The translations under genes were made by a program, and so were the position numbers. A stretch of 64,000 nucleotides of DNA from Euryodendron excelsum (taxonomy: Eukaryota; Streptophyta; Magnoliopsida; Ericales; Pentaphylacaceae): NCBI GenBank assembly GCA_033060915.1, contig CM065397.1, positions 29,991,501-30,055,500 of the forward strand, read 5' to 3'. How positions within the stretch are numbered: position 1 is the stretch's first letter; every line of letters starts with the position of its first letter. This document shows, in pieces, positions 33,001 through 42,907 of this stretch. Under the pieces are notes generated by a model. The model ran no database searches. It was not told the DNA's origin and saw only the letters and a list, made by a program, of their open reading frames with translations.

Positions 33001-33752
33001 TAAGACTTTATATGTGAAGTGTATAGGCTTGGGGATGGTGGAATTTAACCTAAGTGTTGGAGGAATGAAGTGTGTATAGAGATTCGCAGTTCTGGAGTGA
33101 CTTCAATAGAGCTTCGCATTAGAAATTGGAGCTAGAATATGCAAAGGGTAGTCTAGTATTTATAGAGATTCTGGAACAGGCATGGCGCATGTACTACATG
33201 TGCCTGGCCAAAATTTGATCATGTGCATGTAGGACATGTACCGGTACTGTTCCATTACCAGAATGACATGTGGCACCCTATGTACTAGATAAATCTCGAC
33301 TGTTGATCAAAAGTTGGTTGATCTGACCAAAATTTGAGCGCATGTAGCATACGCTCCATCACCAGGAAGGTTCGTCCAAACTTTGCCTCAATAATTGAGT
33401 CAATTGGAAAGATTTTAAGGGAATTGATCGCACTCGGGATGTTCTCCTAGGGCTTTCGGTGAATTTTCATGTTTTTGGAAAGTTTGAATTATGTTTGGAA
33501 GTGTGAGATATCGTCTTGGGAACTGTGCATAAAAGGACAATTTTACAGAGCGTCTGTGACGCTTCGTGGGTGTTCGAAAGTAGCCATTTTCGTGTCGCAT
33601 GATCAAGGCCTTCGGGAAGCGATCTTTTCGATCAGACCGTATCGATGGAAAGTATTCTGGAAATACTTTCGAGAATTCCCAGATTTACGCATTTCTCAAG
33701 TCATTTGACAGTGCGTTTTGATTAGGAAATCGGAGAAAAAGTCAACCTTGGC

Positions 33753-33773
33753 GGAGCGTCTGCGAGACGCTCC
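33753..33773. repeat. U3 hairpin GGAGCGTCT-GCG-AGACGCTCC
   Basis: Perfect 9-bp arms with a 3-nt loop. Decayed versions lie about 210 bp to each side (33547 and 33966), one in each U3 direct repeat. Confidence 0.8.
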
Positions 33774-34473
33774 AGGGGTTGTCGAAAGTTGCCATGTTTG
33801 GGCCATACGATGAAGGGCTTCGAGAAGTGATCTATCCAATCAAGCTGTATCGCTGGAAAGATCTATGAACGAGTTTTCAAGAATTTCTTGATTTACGCGT
33901 TTCTCAAGTCAGTTGACAGTTCGTTATAACCAGGGAATTGGGAGAAAAGACAATTTAGGCAGAACCCCTGCAAGACGCTCTAGGGAACTTTTATCGAGTC
34001 GTGGGAGTTTAGTGTCATAGGGTCCTTCTTGGGTTAAACAAGGGTGTATGGTGGAACCCTTTGCTCGAAATCCCAGGATCGGCGCTGTTTCAAGGTATAT
34101 TTGGGTTTCTAAGGGCAAAACGGTCATTTTAACTAAGATTGGCTGAAATGGTCAGGAATGGTTTAGTGTGTTGTGTTAAGTGTGTAGGGTTGTTTAAGGA
34201 TAGTCTTGGGAGAGTCTTTTACCGTTCGGCGGGGTTTAAGCAGTGTTGAGGTGTTCAGGGGAAAAATAGTCATTTTGGCTAGAGTGGGCCATAATAGGAT
34301 CGGATTCGGACCAAATGGCTTACGGGGGACGCCTAATAGTTTAACAACATTTTGGAAGGATGGACTTATCATTTTGAGGGATTCTGAACTTTTCCAAAAC
34401 GTGCCTAGCCCAAAGGGCAAGTTTGGTCATTTTTCACCGAGTTGGGCTAGCTAGCGCCGATGTTGACCTAGGT

Positions 34474-34805
34474 GTTGGTTCCTGAGACCGTCAGGTCTCA
34501 GAAAACTACCTGTGCAGTATTGGTCTCTAAGAACGCCCAGTCTTAGAGAACTACCTATAGGGGTGGTGTTAGTTCCTAAGAACGCCTGGTCCTAGAAAGC
34601 TACCTGAATTGGTGGTGTTGGTCTCTGAGAACGCCCGGTCTCGGAGAACTACCAAATGACGGACATTCTATGTTAGTGGGCTAATAGGCGCTAGAAGTGA
34701 ACCATCTAGAATTTGATGAGGTGTTGGTCCCCGAGATCGCCCGATCTCAGGAAGCTACCTGGATGGCGTTGGTTTTCGGAATCGCCCAGTCCAAAAAGCT
34801 GCCTA
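34474..34805 (-). repeat. 55-bp hairpin array, best-preserved copy
   Basis: Units of GTGTTGGTTCCTGAGACCG type. The first contains CTGAGACC-GTCA-GGTCTCAG (34482-34501, perfect 8-bp arms). Later units (34527, 34580, 34624, 34730) keep weaker stems. Confidence 0.8.
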
Positions 34806-34973
34806 GAATGATGGTGCTTATGGCTCCAGCAGGTCCTTGTGGGCCCGAGAAGCAACAAGTTAGTTAGATTGGTGATTGAAAGGCTCATCTTGAACCTGCA
34901 TGTGCTGTGGTGTTTGAAAACTGGACCCGGTCGAGCCGGAGATTGCCGAGCGCGCAAAAATGGGGTGCTTACA

Positions 34974-36494
34974 CCCCGTTTCAAAGACAATTTTCTAAAA
35001 ATCTTGGTTCCCCCGAGCTTTCTCCTCAAAAGTCTCGATTAAGGATCTTAACAAATTCTAGCCTCTAGTTACGCTCTCACACCATCATCCTTGCATGACT
35101 CTAACACTCACACCCTAAGTTCAAGCAATTATACCCTGACTATAGATGCATTATTAAAATAAAAAAAAAAACAACTCCATTTTCCTGAAACACCCCCTTT
35201 TAGAAAATTCTTGCAAGTTTACTATCAAAACATTAAATTCTTTTAAGTCCCAGTTTTTTTAAAATTCTGGCATAGTTCTGCCTTAAAAAGTCCCTAACCA
35301 AAGTTCCAAAGATCACAAAACAACGTTCTCCAACGCATTCCAAGCACTCAACTATGCCAACTAACACAATCTCATTCTCCATGGCACGCAAACCACAAAC
35401 GAATATGATTCTTTATGCCAATTTTTTCCACTTTTTGAATTTCTCAAGTTTGTTTTAATTTCCAAAAATAAAAAAAAATTTCCCAGAACACTTAAGAGGG
35501 CCCTTACAACTTTTCTACCCTTAAACTTGTCAACTTTCTAAGTTTTCCTAATTTTCCCTATTTCCAAAAAATTCAAAAAAAATTTAAAATTTTCAAAAAA
35601 TAATGAAACTTCATACATTTTTTTCTACACATTTTCTAAGATACCCGGTACAAAAAACAAGCAACAAAATGCAAAACCCAAGCTTGCACAAGCGGATTTC
35701 TAAATTCTACAAAAAATCCTTTTACATAAACATGAAAAATCACTCAAACACACTCAAATCATTGTCAAATTGTGAAAATGATCTGCCCATTGAGTTTAAA
35801 ACAACCTAAAACATTTATCTACACTAATCATTTGCGAAAACGAGCACATATGCATTAAGATAAACCAAAATCAAGAAATTCTAACCTTTTGGTTTTTCGG
35901 TAGTAATGAGCTTTCCAGAAAGAATCCGGCAACAATGACAACTTGTGGCGAGTACTCGACGTCCCCCGATACTTTCCTAACAATGGCCGGTAAAAAGCGC
36001 TCGAAATCCCTTGGCCAAGCTCTCAAAAATCACTCCAAATGACATGAACCTATAATGAAATTCATGGCTGTTCTATCCTTAAAACCCCAAGACCTGCATC
36101 TGCTACATGTACCAGGGTAAATTTCAAACAAGTGCATGTAGCATATGGGCCAGAGCCAATTTTGACCAGGCACGTGTGATACATGCGCTCGTCCCTTCAG
36201 CTTCTCGCCAAAACTAGTTTTAAACGCCCCAAGGCCACAAAATTGTTTTTAAGAATTTTAAGAAACCAAAAATCAATTTTTTAAAGAAAACTCCCATTTT
36301 TCAAAAACTTAGGCATTTCCAATCCCAGCCCCTAAAAATACCAAACTTTAAAGTTTTCGAAAGCGACTCAAAAGTTATCCAAACGTTTCAACCATTTGAA
36401 TTCACATCCGCTGTCCCTTCGATTGCCTTGCAACCAACATGAGATTCTTACTTTATCATTTTTTCACCTTCAACAAGCAAAGACTGAAAAAATG
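34974..36494 (+). other. element A 3'UTR, distal part
   Basis: 34974-35050 finishes the interrupted 103-bp array. 35050-35880 is A/T-rich with no coding signal. 35900-36200 contains ACATG-type inverted repeats like those of LTR promoters. 36418-36494 matches in reverse complement the sequence before the polypurine tract at 9070-9130 (GATTGCCT..CAAC, AACAAGCAAAGAC), so the element ends just short of its own polypurine tract. Confidence 0.6.
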
Positions 36495-38116
36495 ATGGGT
36501 TGCATGGGATAAGAGTGAAGAGAGTATGCCATCCATTTTAGTCATCCTATGTCTGACTCCTCTTGCCTCCGCTCATAGTAGAGTTAAAATATCGAGTGTG
36601 AGTGACTCCATGGGCGTTCCTTAGCTTCGGGCTTGTAACGATGAGAGGACGAGGAGAGGTACCTAAAACCGACAAAAGGAAAAAGTCAGTGTCTTGTTTT
36701 GACAAGTCTTTATGAAATGCATTCTCTAAGGATGCCCCTACTTAAGAGAGGAACTAATCATGATGTATTGGCTGATTTTTTAAGATAGGGGGTTCGCCCC
36801 CGTATGCAAGCACCTTACCATTAATCAAGCAATCTATACTTATCCTTACGTTCATTCATTTGCAGAAAAGGGGTACATTGAACTTTGGGTTTAAAACATA
36901 AGAGAGAAAGTACACTTTAATAGGGGGAGGGGGAACATGTTTCTTTGGACTTCCGCCTATCTAATTCTACATAAGAAATCCTAAACTACTCTTGACTCTT
37001 TGCATTCGCCTTCGTTGGATTTGATGTCGAGGAGGTCGCTGAGAGACCTTGTTAATTGATTGCCCCTTGTCTTTTTGGCAATCCTATCTCCGTGAGCATA
37101 GAGGGATTGGGGCCCCTCTTATGGAATGAATTGATGTGCATGCCATGAGTCCTTAGGGTTACACAGGAACCCTTAGGGTTTGAGTAGGTTTAATACAAGG
37201 GAGAGTGACCTTGGTGTCACTCTCAATGGGTTGATTATATGCATGAGAATGCAGTGACTTGAGTGACTTTGGAACTCTCGTCTTGGGATGGAATATCAAA
37301 TACATGAATATGTATGCATAAAGTAAAGAGAGAGAGAATGCATTTGTAAAGTAAATATGGATGCATGAGCAGTTAGACAAGAATTATAACAGTAAGAATA
37401 CAGTCATTATAATAACAGGAATAAATAGGTATAAATGAAAGTAAGAGCAGTCGCCCTTTCCTCCATAGTTTTTGGAAAACGGTGCGCGTGTCTTGAATCT
37501 GGTAGAGGTTTGACTATGCATGGTGACTATATGAGCATGAGGTTGAGGGTTTACTAATGCGTCCTAAAAAGACTTGGTCCTCGGATCTTCAAACCTAGGC
37601 CCACTCCTTGAGGTGGTGCCATGATTGGTTGGTGATCTGAGGCGGGGAACCATCAAGAGACCGTAGGCGAAAAAACTGACATAGCATCTTGCCCACAACC
37701 AATATACCGTTCTCACTTCCAACTAAAAGTGGCAAATTGGGGTAAAAATGCAAGTATGCAGAATGCAAGTGCACGTGCAGTGTGTGTGTGTGTGTGTGAT
37801 TTTTGAAAGCGGAGGAAAGAGCCCAATAACTCCCATTCATTCTGTTCATCACATTTATGCATAACAGTTAATGAAATAATATTGTAAACCAAAGCGAACG
37901 TACAAAACAAAGATGCAAGAGTTAGTATGTGGATGGCAAGCTTAATAAAAGATAATATGAACGGAATTAAAGGCATGTTTTTTGAAAAAAACTTTGAAAA
38001 TTTGATTTTGAAAACTAAAAGTGGATAAAATTGAACAAGTCAATCGAAGACTCTACATGGGTGAAGGCTACATGGGTGAAGGGTGAAGAGACATAACTAT
38101 GGCCTAACCCTCTAAG
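36495..38116 (-). other. element B leader
   Basis: Collinear with element A's leader (21823-23494) in reverse complement. It contains a (TG)n run at 37780-37799. No coding sequence is supported; the small minus frames here (37159-37380, 37595-37976) have no homologous frame in A's leader. Confidence 0.6.
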
Positions 38117-38136
38117 TATCCCTAGCAAAGTTGCCA
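38117..38136 (-). promoter_or_regulatory. primer binding site of element B
   Basis: The minus strand reads TGGCAACTTTGCTAGGGATA, two bases after the LTR end (38139). It is followed by CTTAGAGGGTTAGG, exactly as in element A. Confidence 0.7.
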
Positions 38137-40809
38137 GCTGTCGTGCCTAGATTTTTCACATTCGAAGAATACACAGACAAGCGGGAAAAATACTGTACTC
38201 TCTCGTTAGAACTCAGCCTCATAGAAGAATGAGTGTGACTAGGTTTGAATTGAATTGAAAATTGATTTGAATAAAGGGCTTTTGAAAAACATTTGGAGTT
38301 GCCATCTAACTTGATTAAGGTGAGTTAGGTCACCTAAAAACTAAGCACAATCCGAAGACTATACTTAAGGTTTTTGAAAATGATTTTGAAAATACTTCCT
38401 TAAGAAAGGGTTTTTAAGAAAAAAGGTTGTTTGGCAACCTTTGAAAATATTTAAGCCCTTTTTTGAAAATAACTCCATTTGGTCTTTCAAAAACAATGAT
38501 CCTAGGTTTGGAGGTTGGTTATGTGTAGGGAAGACGCACTAAGCCATCACCCTACCCAACCGTTGCGGTACCTACATGTCTATTCACCTTATATTCACCT
38601 AATAAAGCCTTCGATTAACAAATGTTCAATTCTATCCACTTTTAAAAAGAATATTTAAAAGAAAAATATATGTAGCAAGATATGCAAGTGCAAGAAAAAG
38701 ATTTAATTTGGAAATAGATTTGAAAAAAAGAATTTGATTTGATTTTAGAAGAGAGATTTGAAAAGATAGAATTGATTTTGGAAATATATTTGAAAAGATA
38801 GAATCGATTTGAAAGAAAGTTTTAGAAATTGGAAATATAGATTTGAAAATACATTTTTGGAATTAGAAACTTGAAAATAGATTATGGAATTGGAGATTTT
38901 AAAAAGATTATGGAAATAGAAGCTTGAAAAAGGTCATGACTGCACCGATGAGGGTTGCTTACGTATCCTTTTTGAGGAATCGGTCAGTCATAGTTCGGAC
39001 AAGAGTCTAATAGAAAATAGAATATTTGATTTGAAAAAGAGATTTTGATTTGAAACTCAAAATAGAGGATTTGAAATCAGGATTGAACGTAGACCTAGAA
39101 TTGAATTTAACAGAGGATTTGATCCTTGGAAGAGAACCTAGACTGGATTCGAAAAGATAGATTTTTGGAAAACCTAGACTTAGGAAAGATAGGATTTAGA
39201 AACGACTTGAAGTTTAAGAAAGATTTGACTCGAATGTTGGATTTGGAAGACTAGGGAAGTTGGATTTAGGAAATGTTCGAATTAGGAAAGTTTCATTTTA
39301 GGAAAGTTTTGAAATAAGAAAGGTTTTGATTTAGGAAAGTTTTCGTTATAGGGAAGTTTTGAAATTGGAAAGTTTGATTTTAGAAAGTTTTAACTTAAGA
39401 AAGTTTTGAATTTAAAAAGTTTAGAATTTTGAAAAGATTTGAAATTTAGAAAGGTTTGAATTTAGAAAGATTCAAAATTTAAGTTTTAGAAATACTTAAA
39501 TTTAGCAAAGGTTTAAGTTTAAGAAAGATTTAAAAATTTTAGATTTGGAAAGTTGAAATTTGGAAATATATGAAAGTTGGAATTAGGAAAGATTAAGAAG
39601 CTTAAAGTTAAGGAAAGATTTGAAAGTTTAAGTTTTGAAAATTTAAGGTTTAGGAAAGTATGAGATTAGGAAGGATTGAGATTCCTATTTCCTAAAACAA
39701 AGGATTGGATTTTGTTTCTAAAAAAGGTGTTTTGATTTTGTTTCCAAAAATGGAGAATTGGACCTAGTTTCCTAAAGGGGAAGATTGGATTTGGTTTGGA
39801 ATTGAAAAATGAAGTTTTGGAAACCCTAGATTTGGTATATTATAGTTTTGATGTAGAAAATGGGTTTTGGAAACCTAGGTTTTGAGGCAAGAATGGAAAT
39901 CATGCTTTAAGAAAGGAAGTTAGGGTTTCCTGATCGTTGGCTCTAGAGTTTAACTTGGACTCTAAGAAAAGAGATTTTTGAAAAATGAGTTTTTAAAAAG
40001 GAAGATTTTTAGAAGGAAATCTTAAAAATGAGTTTTTGGATTGTGAATTTTGAAAAGAGGGTTTTTGGAAAGAGATTTTTGGAAAGGGATTTTTGGAAAG
40101 AGTTTTGGAAAGAGTTTTTAGGAAAGAAATTTTAGGGAATGTTTCTAGAAAGTGAATGCTAAAGGGAACTTTTTTGGAAAAGAGTATTGAAAAGAGTTTT
40201 GGAAAAAAGATTTTTTGAAGGGAATTTTTGGAAACAATTTTGGAAAGAAGATTGGAGAGAATTTTTAGAAAGTATGTTGGAAAAGAGATTTTTAAAATGA
40301 GAGATTTGAAAAAAAGAGTTCTTAGAAAGTATATAAAATACCTCACTTTCCTAAAGCGATTCTAACCATAAGAAGGTTAGAACCACTCTAAGATAGTGGT
40401 TTTGAAAACAACAATGTTTTGAAAATATGGACCATATTGGTCACATTAAATGTAACACTTTCCTAAAGGAACCCCAACTATGAAAATGCTAGAATCATCT
40501 TAGGATTGTGATTTTGAAAACAAGTTTGGAAAAAGAAGATTTTGATGCAAGTTTGAAAACAATTTTAATGCAAGTTTTTGAAAAACAAGTTTGAAAACGA
40601 ATTTTAGAGGAATGCAAGATCATGATATGCACAATGCATGTTGGGGTCGTAAACATACAAGGTTAAGGCTTCACCATATAATTAAGAGGGCCGAACCCAC
40701 GTGGTCTCCAGTTAGACTAAGTGAAAGCCCCCGACACAGTGACCTTCAATAGCCTAATCCTACACATGGACCGGGAAGTCCCTGTTTCAAGCATGCAAGA
40801 AAGGTGCGC

Positions 40810-40829
40810 GGGGGGGGGGGGGGGGGGGG
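40810..40829 (+). repeat. G20 homopolymer in LTR R/U5
   Basis: Twenty G in a row. The homologous place in other subfamily I LTRs is a shorter C-run in their orientation (about 15816; 63477-63493). Confidence 0.85.
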
Positions 40830-42155
40830 AGGGAAGAAGATGGGGGATTAAAATAGAAGAAAACCCAAGTGGGTTAGGAGAGAGAAGAGAGAGGGAGGAA
40901 TTGCATAAACGTAAAAAAAAGCCTACCTTATATCTACTTGTTCTACTTGCTTGTTTGCTTTGGTCCTCGCTTCGCTTTGCATCAGTCTTCAACGGCTAGC
41001 CTTAATCTTCGAGGGTTTCGAGTTGCAGTATTTCAGGTCTTCAATGGAGGCTTTGGAGGCTAGTATAGGAGTGTATAGGAGTACATGTGAGTGTATGGGA
41101 GTGTATAAGAACTAGGGTTTGTGTATAGAGGCTAGGGTTTGGAGAACCTAAAGAAAACTAGGGTTTAAGGAGGCTACGAGCTCTGTATATCGAAAAAGGG
41201 AGTTTTTAGACTGAGTTTGTAGACCCTTTTCTTGTTAGAAGAGGCTCTGTATTTATAGATAGAGGAATGACCTGGTGCCTGTTGCAGTGGCGCTAGGCCA
41301 AAAATCCTTCTGACGCCACTCAAGCCAAAATTTGGCTTGGCGCCACTAGTAATGGTGCTAGCCACTTAGGAAAGTTTTAAGGTCGGCAAGCAACGTATCT
41401 TCAGAAGATTTGAGAGCCTGTATTAGTGACTATGATACAATTTTTAGGCTGACTTCACTAGGAATGACTCCGGAAAGTTTGGGAAGAATTTAGAGGGGCA
41501 GGAATGGCCCGAAAGGCCGAAAAGGGACAAGAACCCTTAGAACAGTGTCTCGGGGGTAGTAGACTTGAAAAATGATGACATGATTGTTGAAAGGGTTAAT
41601 CGGGCCATTAGGGGCAAAACGGTCAATTGGGATGAAAAGCTGCCAGGATAGATTTGGAATATCTCAGAAGGAAACTCGAGAGCCTAGAAACATTAACCGG
41701 AATGTTCCAGGAGATTACCGGTTTGATACTCAGAGCCAGTGTGATTGGAAAAGGAGATCGGCCCACCAGGGGTAAAACGGTCATTTTGCACCATGTTTGC
41801 CGAAACTGACTCAGAATGATCTAGAAATGTATCAAAAGGTAGGGGATGCTACAAGAAGCATTCTAAGGGAGTTACCGGTTTGATACTCGGAGCCGGTGTG
41901 GTTCCCGAGGCATTCGGATGCCCAGGGGCAAAATGGTCATCTTGACCAAAATGTCTCGGAATTGGCTCGCAACTGACTAGAACGCACCTAAACATGCTGG
42001 ATTGTCTTTAAGACAATCCTAGAAGGGTAGACTTATCATTCTGAGAACTTAGGTATTGTCTCAAGAAATGTGCCAGAAATGGCCCTAGGGCAGTTTGATC
42101 ATTTTTTGCCAAAGTGGGCTAGCAGGCACCAGTGTTGACTTGGGTTTTGAGTTTT

Positions 42156-42281
42156 CCGTCACTCTGACGGTGGTCCCGTGATACAGGGGTTTGCTAGCAA
42201 TTCCCTATATCGACCTGTTTATGAGTGTTTCCGTCATTCTGACGGTTACAATGTTTACGAGTATTTCTGTTACTCTAACGG
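42156..42281 (-). repeat. three CCGTCA-type hairpins in U3 of B
   Basis: Plus-strand copies: CCGTCA-CTC-TGACGG (42156-42170), CCGTCA-TTC-TGACGG (42231-42245) and CTGTTA-CTC-TAACGG (42267-42281). Arms are perfect in the first two. The third keeps pairing through a matched C-G to T-A change plus one T-G wobble. Confidence 0.85.
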
Positions 42282-42907
42282 GTCGCGATCATTCCTGAGA
42301 CTGCCTAATCTCTGGAAGCTGATAGGTGGACTTAGCGCCTGAGGAATCAACTTTCTCAAAAAGAGTGTCGAAACGGACATTTCCGCATGGGCGGGCTAGC
42401 TAGCGCCAAAGGTGGACCAACTTAGCGCTTGAGGAATCGGCTTTCTCGAAAGGCGTGTCAAAACGGACATTTCTGCATTGGCTGGCTAGGAGGCACCAAA
42501 GGTAGACCGTTCTACATCTCGGGGACTTGGGGTCTCATCCCGGTCAACGGGTTTGAAGGGACTTACCGTTCTGAAGAGTTTCTTCGGAAATGTGCCGGAC
42601 AGGATGGACTTACCGCCTCGAGGAATCAACTTTCTTGAGTGTGCCGGATTTGATTGGAATCGGAATTGGACTGGAAAAGGGAACTTACCGTCTTCAAAAA
42701 GACGTGCCCACTGGAATTGGACCGAATAATGCCCCCAAGGGCATTTTGGTCATTTTGTCTCTATTTGGGCCTAAAGGGCCCGCAAAGCGATTGACTAACT
42801 GGATTAGACTTGGAAAATTGAGTTGACTCAAAATATGTCCATATCAACTCAATTACTAGTCTGGACGGACCATACACTGCCGAGCAAGCAAAAATGGGGT
42901 GCTTATA

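Larger units (their letters stand above)
30096..34973 (-). mobile_element. solo LTR, subfamily II, 4878 bp
   Basis: The plus strand starts TGTCGCGCCCCGATTTTTGG and ends TGGGGTGCTTACA, which is TGTAAGC..GCGCGACA read on the minus strand. Flanks are CCTCG (30091-30095) and CCCCG (34974-34978), a 5-bp target duplication with one mismatch. Joining the flanks restores the 103-bp repeat unit of the 3'UTR, so the borders are well supported. Notable contents: CCTAGGGTTGGA units (about 31490-31745), TATA box (33155-33164, minus), inverted repeat (33185-33203), perfect GGAGCGTCT hairpin (33753-33773) and the 55-bp hairpin array (34474-34805). No coding capacity. Confidence 0.88.
19737..36494 (+). mobile_element. 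element A: Tat/Ogre-like gypsy element without visible pol
   Basis: Order: partial 5' LTR (19737-21800), primer site, long leader, degenerate gag (23495-25346), about 2.3 kb of non-coding sequence, a degenerate antisense ORF (29512-27690), and a repeat-rich 3'UTR (29690-30095 and 34974-36494). The last part matches the sequence just before the polypurine tract of the element at 9052. The polypurine tract and 3' LTR are gone; element B's leader begins at about 36495. No protease, RT, RNase H or integrase motif was found, so this is either a gag-only non-autonomous element or an internally deleted copy. A 4.9-kb solo LTR interrupts its 3'UTR. Confidence 0.7.
36495..42907 (-). mobile_element. 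element B: 5' end of Tat/Ogre-like gypsy element
   Basis: On the minus strand: 5' LTR (42907 to 38139), primer site, and leader (38116 to 36495), then an abrupt end against element A. Gag and everything downstream are lost. The LTR is of subfamily I. The LTR start lies in another minus LTR (42908 onward), so B inserted into that LTR before being truncated. Confidence 0.7.
38139..42907 (-). repeat. element B 5' LTR, subfamily I, 4769 bp
   Basis: Minus strand: starts TATAAGCACCCCATTTTTG (first bases mutated from TGTAAGC) at 42907 and ends CTAGGCACGACA at 38139. It contains a single CGTCTT-CAAA-AAGACG unit (42689-42704), three CCGTCA-type hairpins (42156-42281), three copies of the GGGGCAAAACGGTCATTTTG motif (41608, 41770, 41926), the GGCGCCACTAGT inverted repeat (41339-41359), a TATA box (41249-41257) and a G-run (40810-40829). 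The U5 side is rich in GGAAAG and TTTGGAA stretches (39200-40330) without coding value. Confidence 0.82.
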
